Shown: positions 25,956-35,525, numbered from the stretch's first letter. The stretch is 64,000 nucleotides of DNA from Micrococcaceae bacterium Sec5.8 (GCA_039636775.1 CP143429.1:992001-1056000); one strand, 5' to 3'. Notes: generated from the sequence alone by a model not told the origin. Translations and numbers: made by a program.

Positions 25956-26687
25956 TTACGGCGAAGCGGCGGAAGACGGTGAAACTGTTGCTTGGGTGCT
26001 TCCGGGCGACGCGGCGGTATTCCCCGGCAGGGACGTGACGACGGCGGCCGCCAGCTTGGTGAACTCATCGAGTTGGGCCTCGCCGGTCAGGATGACGGTG
26101 GTGCCGCCGGCGTCCGCGAGCACCATGCTCTTCTCGCCCTTGCCGGTATCGCGGAGTTCCCAGTCGCGGCCGCCGGCACTGCGGGTGCCGGTCACGGGCG
26201 CGTTCTTCACCTGCTGCAACAGCCAGGTGGGGTTGGGTTGGCGCGTCTGCACGAGGGCTATGAAGGATTCCTTGGGGGTGAGGTAGCCCACCTCCCACGT
26301 CGGTACGCCGCTGCCGGTTCCGGACTCCCAGCGGGCATAGTTGGCGCGGAAGGTGTCGCCGACAACCGGCGCTGCGGGGGTGAATCCTGCCACACCGGCG
26401 GCGTTGCCCGCGACGGCGCTGACGTCAATGTTGGGCCGGTAGCCGTCGGTCTTGGGCGAGGGGTTCATCAGGACGATGGGCAGGAACGCGGCAATGCTGA
26501 GGGCCAGCGCAATGATCATGCCGATTACTGAGGCGTTGGCGCGCTTCGCCGCGCCGGCGCTGAGAACGGGTTTGGCGGGCGGCTGGCCGGATGCGCCGGG
26601 CGTTTCCGCGCCGGCGGTGCCGGTAGGGGACCCGGGGGCTGCGGGGGGCGTTTCCTGCAATTCACTCACCCCTCTATAGTCGCCCAT
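25956..26687 (-). CDS. DUF4245 family membrane-anchored protein
   Basis: The 243-residue protein has a Pro/Gly-rich cytoplasmic start, one membrane helix (about 53-72, VIGMIIALALSIAAFLPIVL) and an extracytoplasmic domain of about 170 residues including 'WEVGYLTPKESFIALVQT'. It matches DUF4245 in layout and position: the family typically sits divergent from glpX in actinobacteria. Function is unknown. Confidence 0.85.
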   Translation of the reverse strand: MGDYRGVSELQETPPAAPGSPTGTAGAETPGASGQPPAKPVLSAGAAKRANASVIGMIIALALSIAAFLPIVLMNPSPKTDGYRPNIDVSAVAGNAAGVAGFTPAAPVVGDTFRANYARWESGTGSGVPTWEVGYLTPKESFIALVQTRQPNPTWLLQQVKNAPVTGTRSAGGRDWELRDTGKGEKSMVLADAGGTTVILTGEAQLDEFTKLAAAVVTSLPGNTAASPGSTQATVSPSSAASP

Positions 26688-26742
26688 TTCGGGCCGATCT
26701 CACATTCGGGGAGCAGAACCGGCCGGGGCGCGGGGCGTTCAC

Positions 26743-26756
26743 GGAATGGTCATTCC
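26743..26756. promoter_or_regulatory. Perfect inverted repeat between DUF4245 and glpX
   Basis: GGAATG-GT-CATTCC is a perfect 6+2+6 palindrome in the 192-base divergent gap. A -10-like TATGAT follows at 26780-26785, possibly the glpX promoter. A second, wider repeat TGATC..GATCA spans about 26782-26803. Operator function is inferred from symmetry and position only. Confidence 0.35.
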
Positions 26757-26879
26757 ACGACGCAGCTTTCCGCCACGACTATGATCAGGTACAGACGAGA
26801 TCATAAACAAACGAATCACCGCCGCGGATCGATCCTGTCCGTGCGGCTTCACTGATCGCCACTCGAAGAAGAGGTTCAC

Positions 26880-27917
26880 GTGACACCAGCGCCAATGACC
26901 CAGAAGTATTCCACGCTCTCCCCGTCGCTCGCCGTCGGCATCGACGAGCCGGACCGCAACCTTGCTCTGGAACTGGTCCGCGTCACCGAGGCCGCCGCGA
27001 TCGCCGGAGGCCACTGGGTGGGCTTCGGGGACAAGAACAAGGCCGATGGCGCCGCCGTCGACGCCATGCGTTCCTTCCTCCAGACCGTCCACTTCAACGG
27101 TGTTGTGGTGATCGGCGAGGGCGAGAAAGACGAAGCCCCGATGCTCTTCAACGGTGAGAACGTCGGCGACGGCACCGGCGCGGAGTGCGACGTCGCCGTC
27201 GATCCGATCGACGGGACCCGCCTGGCGGCCCTCGGCATCAACAACGCCCTGGCGGTCCTGGCCGTCGCCGAGCGCGGTTCCATGTTCGACCCCTCCGCCG
27301 TGTTTTACATGGAGAAGCTGGTCACCGGCCCCGAAGCCGCGGACATGGTGGACCTCCGGTTGCCGGTCAAGCAGAACCTGCACCTGATTGCCAAGGCCAA
27401 GGGCGTCAAGGTCAACCAGCTCAACGTCATGATCCTGGACCGGGACCGCCACCGTGGACTCGTTGAGGAAATCCGCGAAGCCGGGGCCCGGACCAAGTTC
27501 ATTATGGACGGCGACGTCGCCGGTGCTATCGCGGCGGCCCGCGCCGGCACCGGAGTGGATGCCCTGATGGGCATCGGCGGAACGCCCGAAGGCATCGTCA
27601 CTGCCTGCGCCATCAAGTCCCTCGGCGGCGTCATCCAGGGCCGGCTGTGGCCCACCAGCGATGACGAAAAGCAGAAGGCGATCGACGCCGGCCACGACCT
27701 CGACCGTGTGCTGTCGACCAACGACCTCGTCTCCAGCGACAACTGCTACTTCGCCGCCACCGGCATCACGGACGGTGACCTGCTCAAGGGCGTGCGCTAC
27801 TCCAAGGACAAGGTCCTGACCCAGTCCATCGTCATGCGCTCCAAGTCCGGGACCATCCGCTTCGTTGACGGCGAGCACCAGGCGAGCAAATGGGAAGGCT
27901 ACGCGCGCAAGAACTAG
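26880..27917 (+). CDS. glpX: Class II fructose-1,6-bisphosphatase
   Basis: The 345-residue enzyme has the GlpX metal-binding motifs: 'GEGEKDEAPML' (about 80-90), 'DPIDGTRLAA' (about 107-116) and the 'GIGGTPEG' loop (about 230-237). It removes the 1-phosphate of fructose-1,6-bisphosphate in gluconeogenesis and is the main such enzyme in actinobacteria. GTG start with AAGAGG 9 bases upstream. A hairpin follows the stop, separating it from galE. Confidence 0.95.
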   Translation: MTPAPMTQKYSTLSPSLAVGIDEPDRNLALELVRVTEAAAIAGGHWVGFGDKNKADGAAVDAMRSFLQTVHFNGVVVIGEGEKDEAPMLFNGENVGDGTGAECDVAVDPIDGTRLAALGINNALAVLAVAERGSMFDPSAVFYMEKLVTGPEAADMVDLRLPVKQNLHLIAKAKGVKVNQLNVMILDRDRHRGLVEEIREAGARTKFIMDGDVAGAIAAARAGTGVDALMGIGGTPEGIVTACAIKSLGGVIQGRLWPTSDDEKQKAIDAGHDLDRVLSTNDLVSSDNCYFAATGITDGDLLKGVRYSKDKVLTQSIVMRSKSGTIRFVDGEHQASKWEGYARKN

Positions 27918-27942
27918 CGCCCGGCGCACCAGCCAGGACACC

Positions 27943-27977
27943 CGGATCCCGGGGCGCACGTCGCGTCCCGGGATCCG
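27943..27977 (+). terminator. Hairpin after glpX
   Basis: Arms 27943-27953 and 27967-27977 (CGGATCCCGGG and complement) form a perfect 11-bp stem with a 13-base loop, 25 bases past the glpX stop. Confidence 0.65.
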
Positions 27978-28063
27978 CTGTATCCAAACCTTGCTGGTTC
28001 CCGCGCCGGCCGGCCCGGCCGCAGTTCCCCGGACGGCCCGGCCGCATTGGGTAGGGTGGGACC

Positions 28064-29038
28064 ATGACATGGCTCGTAACAGGTGGCGCAGGATATATCG
28101 GTTCACACGTGGTCTCCGCTTTGCGCGGAGCCGGCATCCAGGCGGTGGTGGTCGACTCGCTCTCCAGCGGTCACCGCGAGTTCGTCCCGGAGGACGTGCC
28201 ATTCGTGCACGGCACCATCCTCGACTCGGAGCTCGTGGCCCGCACCATGCTGGACCACGGCGTCACCGGCGTCATCCACCTCGCCGGCTTCAAATACGCC
28301 GGTGTCTCCGTGCAGGAGCCGCTGTTGACCTACGAGCAGAACGTCACCGGCACCGCAGAACTGCTGAAGGCCATGGAACTCGCCGACGTGGACAAACTGG
28401 TCTTCTCCTCCTCTGCTGCAACCTATGGCACCCCCACCGGGGACATCGTCACCGAAGCGACCCCCACGCTGCCGGAATCCCCCTACGGGGAAAGCAAGCT
28501 GATCGGCGAATGGCTGATCCGCGACCAGGGCGTGGCCCGCGGGCTCAAGCACACCTCGCTGCGCTACTTCAACGTCGTCGGCTCCGGCTCGCCCGACCTC
28601 TATGACACCAGCCCGCATAACCTGTTCCCGATCGTGCTCCGGGCACTGACCGCCGGCAAGACCCCACGCATCAACGGCACCGACTACAACACTGCAGACG
28701 GCACCTGTGTGCGCGATTACGTTCACGTCGCCGACCTTGCCGCTTCGCATGTCGCCGCTGCCCAGGCCCTCGCGGCCGGCACGCCGCTGGAACGCGTCTA
28801 CAACCTGGGCTCCGGCGATGGACTTTCCGTCCGGGAAATCATGACGGCGATGGCCAAGGTCACGGGCATCGACTTCGAACCCGAAATTGGCCCGCGACGG
28901 GCGGGGGACCCTGACCGGGTCGTAGCCGACGGCACCCTGGCGGCACGTGACCTGGACTGGAAGATGCGCCATTCCGTCGAAGACATGGTCGCCAGCGCGT
29001 ACGAAGCGCAAAAGAAAGCTGTTTCCGCAGGAAACTAA
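28064..29038 (+). CDS. galE: UDP-glucose 4-epimerase
   Basis: The 324-residue short-chain-dehydrogenase-fold enzyme has the NAD loop TGGAGYIGSH (5-14) and the catalytic YGESK with the upstream Ser of 'SSSAATYG' (about 120-145). The GalE-type segment 'DYNTADGTCVRDYVHVADLA' lies near 205-224. It interconverts UDP-glucose and UDP-galactose for wall polysaccharide or galactose use. ATG 28064 is well placed, and a tandem repeat array begins just after the stop. Confidence 0.94.
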   Translation: MTWLVTGGAGYIGSHVVSALRGAGIQAVVVDSLSSGHREFVPEDVPFVHGTILDSELVARTMLDHGVTGVIHLAGFKYAGVSVQEPLLTYEQNVTGTAELLKAMELADVDKLVFSSSAATYGTPTGDIVTEATPTLPESPYGESKLIGEWLIRDQGVARGLKHTSLRYFNVVGSGSPDLYDTSPHNLFPIVLRALTAGKTPRINGTDYNTADGTCVRDYVHVADLAASHVAAAQALAAGTPLERVYNLGSGDGLSVREIMTAMAKVTGIDFEPEIGPRRAGDPDRVVADGTLAARDLDWKMRHSVEDMVASAYEAQKKAVSAGN

Positions 29039-29092
29039 CGCTGGCACGCCGCCGAGCAACGGACATGCCCAGTCTTTGGGCCCCGGTGTGCT

Positions 29093-29650
29093 GGCGCCGT
29101 CGGACATGTCCAGTGTTCGGGCCCGGGAGTGGACATAGCGGGTTTATGTCCATCCGTCTGGGCCCGGGATGGGCATGCCCGGGGTTGAAGCCTGGGGATG
29201 TGCTGCCTTTGGGGACATGTCCATTGCTCGCAGGCTGGGAGGTCGCGGCGCCGTCGGGCATGTCCAGTGGGCGGGCCCGGGAGTGGGCATAGTGGGTTTA
29301 TGTCCATCCGTCTGGGCCCGGGATGGGCATGCCCGGTGTTGAAGCCTCGGGATGTGCTGCCTTTGGGGGACATGTCCATTGCTCGCAGGCTGGGAGGTCG
29401 CGGCGCCGTCGGGCATGTCCAGTGTGCAGGCCCGGGAGTGGACATAGTGGGTTTATGTCCATCCGTGGGGGCTCAGGATGGGCATGTCCGGTGTTGAAGC
29501 CTCGGGATGTGCTGCCTTTGGGGGACATGTCCATTGCTCGCAGGCTGGGAGGTCGCGGCGCCGTCGGGCATGTCCAGTGTGCAGGCCCGGGAGTGGACAT
29601 AGCGGGTTTATGTCCATCCGTGGGGGCCCGGGGTGGGCATGCCCGGTGGC
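29093..29650. repeat. 155-bp palindrome-rich tandem repeat, about 3.6 copies
   Basis: Unit starts marked by GGCGCCGTCGG lie at 29093, 29247, 29402 and 29557, giving periods of 154, 155 and 155. A diverged partial unit precedes at about 29055. Each unit contains several symmetric elements: GGACATGTCC (for example 29102-29111), GGACATA-N7-TATGTCC (29131-29151), GGGCATGCCC (29171-29180) and GGACATGTCC (29213-29222). The array fills the gap between galE and the femX-like gene. The period is not a multiple of three and the reading frames shift between units, so it is probably not coding. Confidence 0.93.
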
Positions 29651-29693
29651 GGTCCCCGCGGAAAGTGCGGCCAGCCCTGCCCGGAAGGTTGTC

Positions 29694-30686
29694 CTAGCGG
29701 CGAACCGCGGCGCGGAGCCTGACGGGCACTTTCCGCGCTGCGGTGAGGCCCCTGCGGGCGGCCTGTGCACCCTTCCGGGCGAGCTGGTAGCCGGTGTAGC
29801 GCAGCGTCCGCACCGGGAGGTCCCAGGTTCCGGGGTAGGCCACCTCGCGGCCGCCGAAGGATTTCTTGAACGCCGTGAAGCCGGCCCACTTATGCTCCGG
29901 CTGGTCCGCGGGCGCCACTCCCCAAAGGTCCACCTGCTTCAGGCCGCGGTCCTTCGCGTCGGCCATCAGCGTGACCAGCAGTGGAATCCCGGCGCTGAGT
30001 TTGCGGTGCGTGTCATCGAGTGCTGCGTGGGCATAGGTGCGGGTGTCCGCGGAATCGTAGGCCAGGGCGGCGGCGATCGGCTCGCCCTCACGTTCGGCGA
30101 TGAACAGCGTCGCCGCACCGGCCGGCATCAGGGAGCGTGCCACCTGGGTGAGGTATTCATCACTCTGCGGTTTGAAGCCGCTGCGCACAGCCGTCAGGTG
30201 CAGGAACCTCAACAGGATGGAGATCTCAGCCGGGTCCTGGCTGGCGCGGAACGTCACGCCCTTCTTGTGGATGTTCCGGTACAGGTTTCTGTTCACCGGC
30301 TTCATGTCCGCGAGAACGTCCTTGAACTCCCGGTCCAGGTCAACGATCCAGGTTAGTTCGGGCTGCTGGTTCGCCGGCGCACGCCGGAGGCCGCGTCTAC
30401 GCAGGGCAGCGTCGGTGCCAGCGGCCGGCAGACCGGCGTCGACCGGTTCAACCCGCACGAACACGGCTCCGCAGCTGCGCGCCAGCACGGTCAGGGCAGC
30501 CAGGGCGGCATCGAACCCGGCCAGCGACGCGGCCACCGGCCCGTAAGGGACGTACAGGAGCTTCCCGGTCGGGTTGCTTTCCTCGACGGCCAGGAAACTC
30601 CACCCCGGGCCGGAGCGCTGGTGCACGGTCCGGCCCAGGCTGCGCTGGAAGTCCGCCCACGCCGGGCTCTGCAAAAACAGGTCCAT
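29694..30686 (-). CDS. FemX/FemAB-like peptidyltransferase
   Basis: The 330-residue product is read from ATG 30686, 4 bases after the manA stop; an open frame further upstream is a shadow of manA. It has the tandem GNAT-like folds of FemAB proteins, with 'NRNLYRNIHKKGVTFR' (about 133-148) and 'LDLWGVAP..HKWAGFTAFKKSFGG' type motifs in the C-terminal half (VDLWGVAP near 262-269). These enzymes add amino acids from charged tRNA to the stem peptide of lipid II, building interpeptide bridges. The added amino acid is unknown. Its place after LCP and manA suggests a wall-polymer role. Confidence 0.85.
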   Translation of the reverse strand: MDLFLQSPAWADFQRSLGRTVHQRSGPGWSFLAVEESNPTGKLLYVPYGPVAASLAGFDAALAALTVLARSCGAVFVRVEPVDAGLPAAGTDAALRRRGLRRAPANQQPELTWIVDLDREFKDVLADMKPVNRNLYRNIHKKGVTFRASQDPAEISILLRFLHLTAVRSGFKPQSDEYLTQVARSLMPAGAATLFIAEREGEPIAAALAYDSADTRTYAHAALDDTHRKLSAGIPLLVTLMADAKDRGLKQVDLWGVAPADQPEHKWAGFTAFKKSFGGREVAYPGTWDLPVRTLRYTGYQLARKGAQAARRGLTAARKVPVRLRAAVRR

Positions 30687-30690
30687 GGGT

Positions 30691-31992
30691 TCAGGCTCCC
30701 AGCGCTGTGGTGACGGCGAAGGCCAGGGCGGTCCCGGCGGCACCGGACGCGGCATGCGCATTGACCGGGGCCTCGGCTGCCGGCAGGAACGCGCTCGCGC
30801 CCCGCTCCAGGCGCAGCTCGCCCTTGGGGGAGTCCAGGAGAAGGGAACCAGCCACCACAATGATGACCGCCGCCCCCGACTGCGCCACCGGGACGGGCCC
30901 GGCGCCGGGTTCCAGCACGATGCGCTGCAGCTGGAACTCGCGGAAAGGCGGCCGGAACAGTTCCTGTCCCAGCATGGTGGTTTCGGGCTCAAGCTTTGGT
31001 ACGCCGGCGGCCTCAAAGGAGACGGTCCGGAGCAGTTCGGGGATGTCCACGAACTTCGGAGTCAGGCCGCCGCGCAACACGTTGTCCGAGGACGCCATAA
31101 CCTCGACGCCGAGGCCGTGCAGGTAGGCGTGGACGTTGCCGGCCGGAAGGTACACGGCTTCTCCGGGCTTAAGTGAGATCCGGTTCAGCAGCAACGAAAT
31201 CAACACCCCGGGATCACCCGGGTACTGCGCGTTGAGGGCCGCCACTGTGGAGAGTTCCGCCTGGAAGGGCGCCGTCGGGGCACCGGAGATGAGGACGGCC
31301 GCAATCGCCGACGTCGCTTCGGCCACCTCACTCCCACCGTCGATCAGCCGCTCGAAGGCCGAGCGCAACGCCGTGCCTTCCTCGGGGTGCGCCAAATCCT
31401 CCAGCAGCAGTTTGACGAGGGGCGGAAGCTCAAGACCGGCGAGCTCAAAGTCCGCCACGAGCACCTCGAATGCGGCGCGGGCCTGCGCTGCCGGTTTGAA
31501 ACCGCACAGCGCCTCGAACGGCGTCAGCGCGAGAATCATCTCCGGCTTGTGGAACGGGTCCTTGTAATTGCGCTCCACGGCGGCACGGTCGACGCCGGCG
31601 GCCTCTTCGCGGGCGTATCCCTCCCGGGCCTGCTCCAGCGTCGGATGGACCTGCAGGGACAGGGGACTGTCGGCGGCCAGGACCTTCAGCAGGAACGGGA
31701 GCCGCGGACCAAACGCGGCCACGCTGTCGCTGCCCAGGTGGTGGCCCGGATCCTCTGCGACCAGCGCGTCCAAAGCCCTGCGCCCGGGCTCGTCCGGCGT
31801 GCCGGCGTCCGGCGTGCCGGCGTGTGCCGGCACCGCACGGGCCGGGCGAAGCGCCACCGAGGGGGAGTCCGGATGCGCACCGATCCACAGCTCCGCTTCA
31901 GGGCCGCCGGAGGCGGTCCGGCCGAGGAGACCGGCGATGGCTGTGGTGGAGCCCCAGGCGTAGGGCCGGAGGACATTCTCAAGTTCGTACAC
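30691..31992 (-). CDS. manA: Mannose-6-phosphate isomerase, class I
   Basis: The 433-residue enzyme is read from GTG 31992, where homology begins ('YELENVLRPYAWGSTTAIAGLLG'). An in-frame ATG at 32079 would add 29 residues and overlap the LCP gene by 16 bases, so the start is unsure. Zinc-site motifs are 'LQVHPTLEQA' and 'HKPEMILAL', with the C-terminal 'EAVYLPAGNVHAYLHG' cupin segment. It interconverts mannose-6-P and fructose-6-P, the entry to GDP-mannose and mannosylated polymers (compare pmt at 52 kb). No phosphomannomutase gene is seen in this window. Confidence 0.92.
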   Translation of the reverse strand: MYELENVLRPYAWGSTTAIAGLLGRTASGGPEAELWIGAHPDSPSVALRPARAVPAHAGTPDAGTPDEPGRRALDALVAEDPGHHLGSDSVAAFGPRLPFLLKVLAADSPLSLQVHPTLEQAREGYAREEAAGVDRAAVERNYKDPFHKPEMILALTPFEALCGFKPAAQARAAFEVLVADFELAGLELPPLVKLLLEDLAHPEEGTALRSAFERLIDGGSEVAEATSAIAAVLISGAPTAPFQAELSTVAALNAQYPGDPGVLISLLLNRISLKPGEAVYLPAGNVHAYLHGLGVEVMASSDNVLRGGLTPKFVDIPELLRTVSFEAAGVPKLEPETTMLGQELFRPPFREFQLQRIVLEPGAGPVPVAQSGAAVIIVVAGSLLLDSPKGELRLERGASAFLPAAEAPVNAHAASGAAGTALAFAVTTALGA

Positions 31993-32063
31993 GGCCGGGG
32001 TGTCCCTATCTGTTGTGGAGGCTTGTGGCGGACTATCGGGGGCGGACCATGGGGTCGGCCGGG

Positions 32064-33707
32064 CTAGAGCGGTGCGCACTGGCCGTTGGTGGCGACCAGA
32101 TTGCGGATGGACTGTTCGTCACCGTCGAGCTTGAACTGGTTCAGCATCTCCTCGGTGATCGGCTCGCCGTCCGGCGTGGTGGTCACCGGGGTGAAATCCG
32201 ACGACGGCGCGGGCTGCGTTCCGGGGACGGCGGCCGGCAACCCGCCGGCTGCCGACAGGTGAGAGGGCGCCGGGTCCTGCGGGCCGATGGTGTCCTCCGC
32301 CTGTCCGGCCGCAGGGGCGGGGCCGAGGAGGGCATCGACCTTCCGGCGGATCAGGGTGAAGTCCGGGACCGTGGAGAAGGAAGCGTCAAAGTCGGGCGGG
32401 CCGATGGTCAGCCGCTTCGCTTCCTGGCCCTTGGCTTTCATGGCCAGGTCCACGAAACTGCCCAGCTGGTCCGCGGAGATGTTGGAGTCGACTACCTTGG
32501 TGCCGGCCTTGGCGATGTCCTCGAACTTGGTCAGGAGCGTTGCCGGATCCAACTGCTTGAGCATGGCCTGCTGGACACATTGCTGGCGGGCGATGCGGGC
32601 GTAGTCGTCGACGAATTCACGCGAGCGGCCGTACCAGAGGGCGTGGTAGCCGTCCAGCGTGTTGTCGCCGGCCGGAATCCAGCCCAGCGGCATGCCGTGG
32701 ATTCCGTTGGCTTCGTCGATGGTTTCGCCGCTGATGGGGACCCAGCCGCCGGCCTTGATCCTGATGCCGCCCATGGCATCGATGAGCTTGGCAAAGCCGT
32801 CCATGTCCACGAGGACATAGGCCTGGACCTTGATGCCCAGGGTTCCGGACACGGCCTCCAGGGTGGCCTGCGCACCGGGGTCCTCCACTCCGGGGTAGAG
32901 GTCCGTGTGCTCGTTGGTGACCTCGGTGTTGATGGCGTTGATGAGGCATTCATCGCCGCAGTCGTAGCCGTGGGGGTAGATCTTGCGCATCGGTGAGTCC
33001 TTGCTGAACTGCGCGTTCTGCAGGTTCCGGGGCACCGAAATGATGGCCGTTTGGCCCGTTTTGGCATCCACACTGATCACCGAGAGGCTGTCCGGGCGGC
33101 GTCCGGTGCGGTCCGCTCCGGCGTCCCCGCCCATCATCAGGAAGTTGTACCGGCCCTCCGAGGGTTCCATCGAGGGTCCGGAGGAAAAGATGTTGCCAAT
33201 GGCGTCGCGGCTGACGTTCAGCAGATAGGCCGCATAGCCCAGGGAACCGCTGCTGAGGATCATCGCCAACACCAGCGCAAGCACGACGGCGGGGCGCACG
33301 CCGGGTGCCAGCAGCACCGGCCGGATCAGCCGCAGAGTGTTCAGGAAGAGCCCGGCCCAGCCGATGGCCAGCGCTACGAGTCCGATGACCAGCAGCAGCG
33401 CGGAATACCGGTTGGTCAGCACCGTGATCAGTGTCGACCGGGACCAGACCAGGAGCGCCAGCGCGAGGATGGCGAGCAGCCAGACGGTGAGAGTGACACG
33501 CAGCGCTGTCCGTCCGAGTCTTCTGTTGCCGGCGACAATTTGAGCACTCCCGGGCACCAGCAGTGTCATCAGGACCAGCAGGAAGGCGCGTTTGGTCAGG
33601 ACCGGTGCCGCCGCCCCTGCGGGGTGGCGGACGGGATCGGTGCGGGACCCGAAGGTTGCCGCGTTCCGCGGCGTCCTCTGACGGGATGAGGCGTAGCTGT
33701 CGGTCAT
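32064..33707 (-). CDS. LCP (LytR-CpsA-Psr) family wall-polymer ligase
   Basis: The 547-residue protein has an N-terminal cytoplasmic tail, four membrane helices (about 40-170) and an extracytoplasmic LCP domain (about 190-430). LCP motifs include 'DSLSVISVD' and 'IISVPRN' (about 208-230), with catalytic Asp/Arg residues, and 'LWYGRSREFVDDYARIARQQ' (about 360-379). LCP enzymes transfer undecaprenyl-linked polymers such as arabinogalactan, teichoic or teichuronic acid to peptidoglycan. The multi-helix start is more elaborate than the usual single anchor. It lies 10 bases after purE. Confidence 0.92.
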   Translation of the reverse strand: MTDSYASSRQRTPRNAATFGSRTDPVRHPAGAAAPVLTKRAFLLVLMTLLVPGSAQIVAGNRRLGRTALRVTLTVWLLAILALALLVWSRSTLITVLTNRYSALLLVIGLVALAIGWAGLFLNTLRLIRPVLLAPGVRPAVVLALVLAMILSSGSLGYAAYLLNVSRDAIGNIFSSGPSMEPSEGRYNFLMMGGDAGADRTGRRPDSLSVISVDAKTGQTAIISVPRNLQNAQFSKDSPMRKIYPHGYDCGDECLINAINTEVTNEHTDLYPGVEDPGAQATLEAVSGTLGIKVQAYVLVDMDGFAKLIDAMGGIRIKAGGWVPISGETIDEANGIHGMPLGWIPAGDNTLDGYHALWYGRSREFVDDYARIARQQCVQQAMLKQLDPATLLTKFEDIAKAGTKVVDSNISADQLGSFVDLAMKAKGQEAKRLTIGPPDFDASFSTVPDFTLIRRKVDALLGPAPAAGQAEDTIGPQDPAPSHLSAAGGLPAAVPGTQPAPSSDFTPVTTTPDGEPITEEMLNQFKLDGDEQSIRNLVATNGQCAPL

Positions 33708-33717
33708 AGAAAAATCC

Positions 33718-34332
33718 TTAGCGGCCGCTCCGGCTGACGACGTTTGCGTCGGCGAACACTTCGCTCACCTTCTGCCGCAGGGTCGCGCCTTTCCGGGTAG
33801 CGACGATGTTGAGCTCCTGCGCGAATTCCACCAGTTCGGCGCGGAGCCGGGACGCCAACGGGTCTGTGCCGGCGGCCAACATCCGCACCGCCAGGAGGCC
33901 GGCGTTCCGGGCTCCGCCGATGGAAACGGTCGCGACCGGTACTCCGGCGGGCATCTGGACGATGGAAAGCAGGGAGTCCATCCCGTCGAGCGTCTTCAGC
34001 GGCACCGGGACACCGATGACCGGCAGCGGCGTGACGGAGGCGAGCATCCCCGGCAGGTGGGCGGCGCCGCCGGCGCCGGCGATCACAACGCGCAGGCCGC
34101 GTTCATGCGCGCTTTGGCCATACCGGATCATTTCCAGCGGCATCCGGTGGGCGGAGACGACGTCGGCCTCGAAGGGGATGCCGAACTCGGCCAGGGCCTC
34201 GGCCGCGGCCTCCATCACCGGCCAGTCCGAGTCGGAGCCCATCACGAGTCCGACGAGGGGAATCGCGGCGCCGGAGTCCGCCGCTGCCGGGAACGGGCCG
34301 TCCGTAGGCGGGGGTGTGCTGCGGGTGCTCAT
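33718..34332 (-). CDS. purE: N5-carboxyaminoimidazole ribonucleotide mutase
   Basis: The 204-residue PurE has the substrate loop '[10 protein letters not shown]' (about 31-40), the catalytic His region 'VSAHRMP' (about 59-65) and '[11 protein letters not shown]' (about 86-96). It moves the carboxyl group of N5-CAIR to give CAIR in purine synthesis, acting straight after PurK. The ATG overlaps the purK stop (ATGA). It has about 25 extra N-terminal residues and a longer C-terminus than the common 160-residue form. Confidence 0.95.
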   Translation of the reverse strand: MSTRSTPPPTDGPFPAAADSGAAIPLVGLVMGSDSDWPVMEAAAEALAEFGIPFEADVVSAHRMPLEMIRYGQSAHERGLRVVIAGAGGAAHLPGMLASVTPLPVIGVPVPLKTLDGMDSLLSIVQMPAGVPVATVSIGGARNAGLLAVRMLAAGTDPLASRLRAELVEFAQELNIVATRKGATLRQKVSEVFADANVVSRSGR

Positions 34333-35525
34333 GCGTTCTCCTCGTGGACTCCCGCTGCGGCACGGGACTGGGCCGTTCCGTTGCGGATGATGTTGGCGAC
34401 CGTGGCGGCGCGTTCGCGCACGTCGTCGACGTCGGTGACAGATCCGCCGACGAGGTTGACGTGGCCGATTTTGCGGCCCGGACGGACCGCCTTGCCGTAG
34501 CAGTGGACCTTCGCTGCGGGTTCGCTGGCGAGGGCCGCCGGGTAGGCGGAAAAGAGGTTCTGGTTGGACCCGCCCAGGAAGTTCTTCATCACGACGACGG
34601 GCGCCAGCAGGTCGGTGGCGCCCAGCGGCAGGTTCAGGACCGCCCGAAGATGCTGTTCGAACTGGCTGGTCACCGATCCGTCCTGGGTCCAGTGGCCGGT
34701 GTTGTGCGGCCGCATGGCCAGTTCATTGATCAGGAATCCGGCGCCGACGCCGGGGGTCTCGAAGAGCTCCACCGCCATGACGCCGGTGACGCCGAGTTCG
34801 CCGGCGATCCGCAGGGCGGCGTTCTCCGCCGCCGCGGCGACCTCCAGCGCAATGTCCAAGGCGGGGGCGATGACTTCGTCACAGACACCGTCGACCTGGA
34901 TTGTATGCACCACGGGCCAGGCCCGGGCTTCACCATCCGGGGTCCGGGCGACCAGCGCCGAAAGTTCGCGGCTGAATTCAACCTTGGCCTCCGCGAGCAG
35001 CGGCGACATCGTTTCGAACCAGTCCGCCGTGCGGGCGGCGTCGGCCGCGGAGTCCACGATCCGCACGCCCTTGCCGTCGTAGCCGCCGCGCGGGGTTTTC
35101 AGGACGACGGGCCAGCCGGTGTCGTCGCCGAACGCGATCAGTGCGGCGACGTCGTCGACGGCGGCCCAGCGCGGATTGGGCAGTTCCAGCCTGTCGATGG
35201 CGGCGCGCATCACGAGCTTGTCCTGGGCGTTGACCAGCGCGTCCGGCCCCGGGTGGACGTTGACGCCGGCCCGCTGCAGCGCCCGGAGGTGTTCCGTGGG
35301 CACGTGCTCGTGGTCGAAGGTCAGGACATCCAGGCCGCGGGAGAACTCCAGAAGATGGTCCAGATCGGTGTAATCACCGACCGGTGCGTGGGCCACGGCG
35401 GACACCGCTGAGACGTCCTCAGCTTCGGCAAGAACGCGCAGCTCAAAGCCCAGGGCAGTGGCTGCGGGGGCCATCATTCGGGCGAGTTGGCCGCCGCCAA
35501 CCACGCCGATCACAGGAAAAGTCAC
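34329..35525 (-). CDS. purK: N5-carboxyaminoimidazole ribonucleotide synthase
   Basis: The 398-residue ATP-grasp enzyme begins at GTG 35525 with '[18 protein letters not shown]'; the longer open frame to 35789 has no family similarity. The ATP-grasp core contains '[16 protein letters not shown]' (about 142-157), and the Mg/ATP site is '[13 protein letters not shown]' (about 264-276). It makes N5-CAIR from AIR, bicarbonate and ATP. It is the first gene of the purK-purE-LCP-manA-femX run and diverges from gtrA. Confidence 0.95.
   Translation of the reverse strand: MTFPVIGVVGGGQLARMMAPAATALGFELRVLAEAEDVSAVSAVAHAPVGDYTDLDHLLEFSRGLDVLTFDHEHVPTEHLRALQRAGVNVHPGPDALVNAQDKLVMRAAIDRLELPNPRWAAVDDVAALIAFGDDTGWPVVLKTPRGGYDGKGVRIVDSAADAARTADWFETMSPLLAEAKVEFSRELSALVARTPDGEARAWPVVHTIQVDGVCDEVIAPALDIALEVAAAAENAALRIAGELGVTGVMAVELFETPGVGAGFLINELAMRPHNTGHWTQDGSVTSQFEQHLRAVLNLPLGATDLLAPVVVMKNFLGGSNQNLFSAYPAALASEPAAKVHCYGKAVRPGRKIGHVNLVGGSVTDVDDVRERAATVANIIRNGTAQSRAAAGVHEENA

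Noticed and set aside
29035..29770. Open frames through the 155-bp repeats, both strands
   Set aside because: The period is not divisible by three, frames change between units, and the translated peptides are Pro/His/Trp-rich with no domain.
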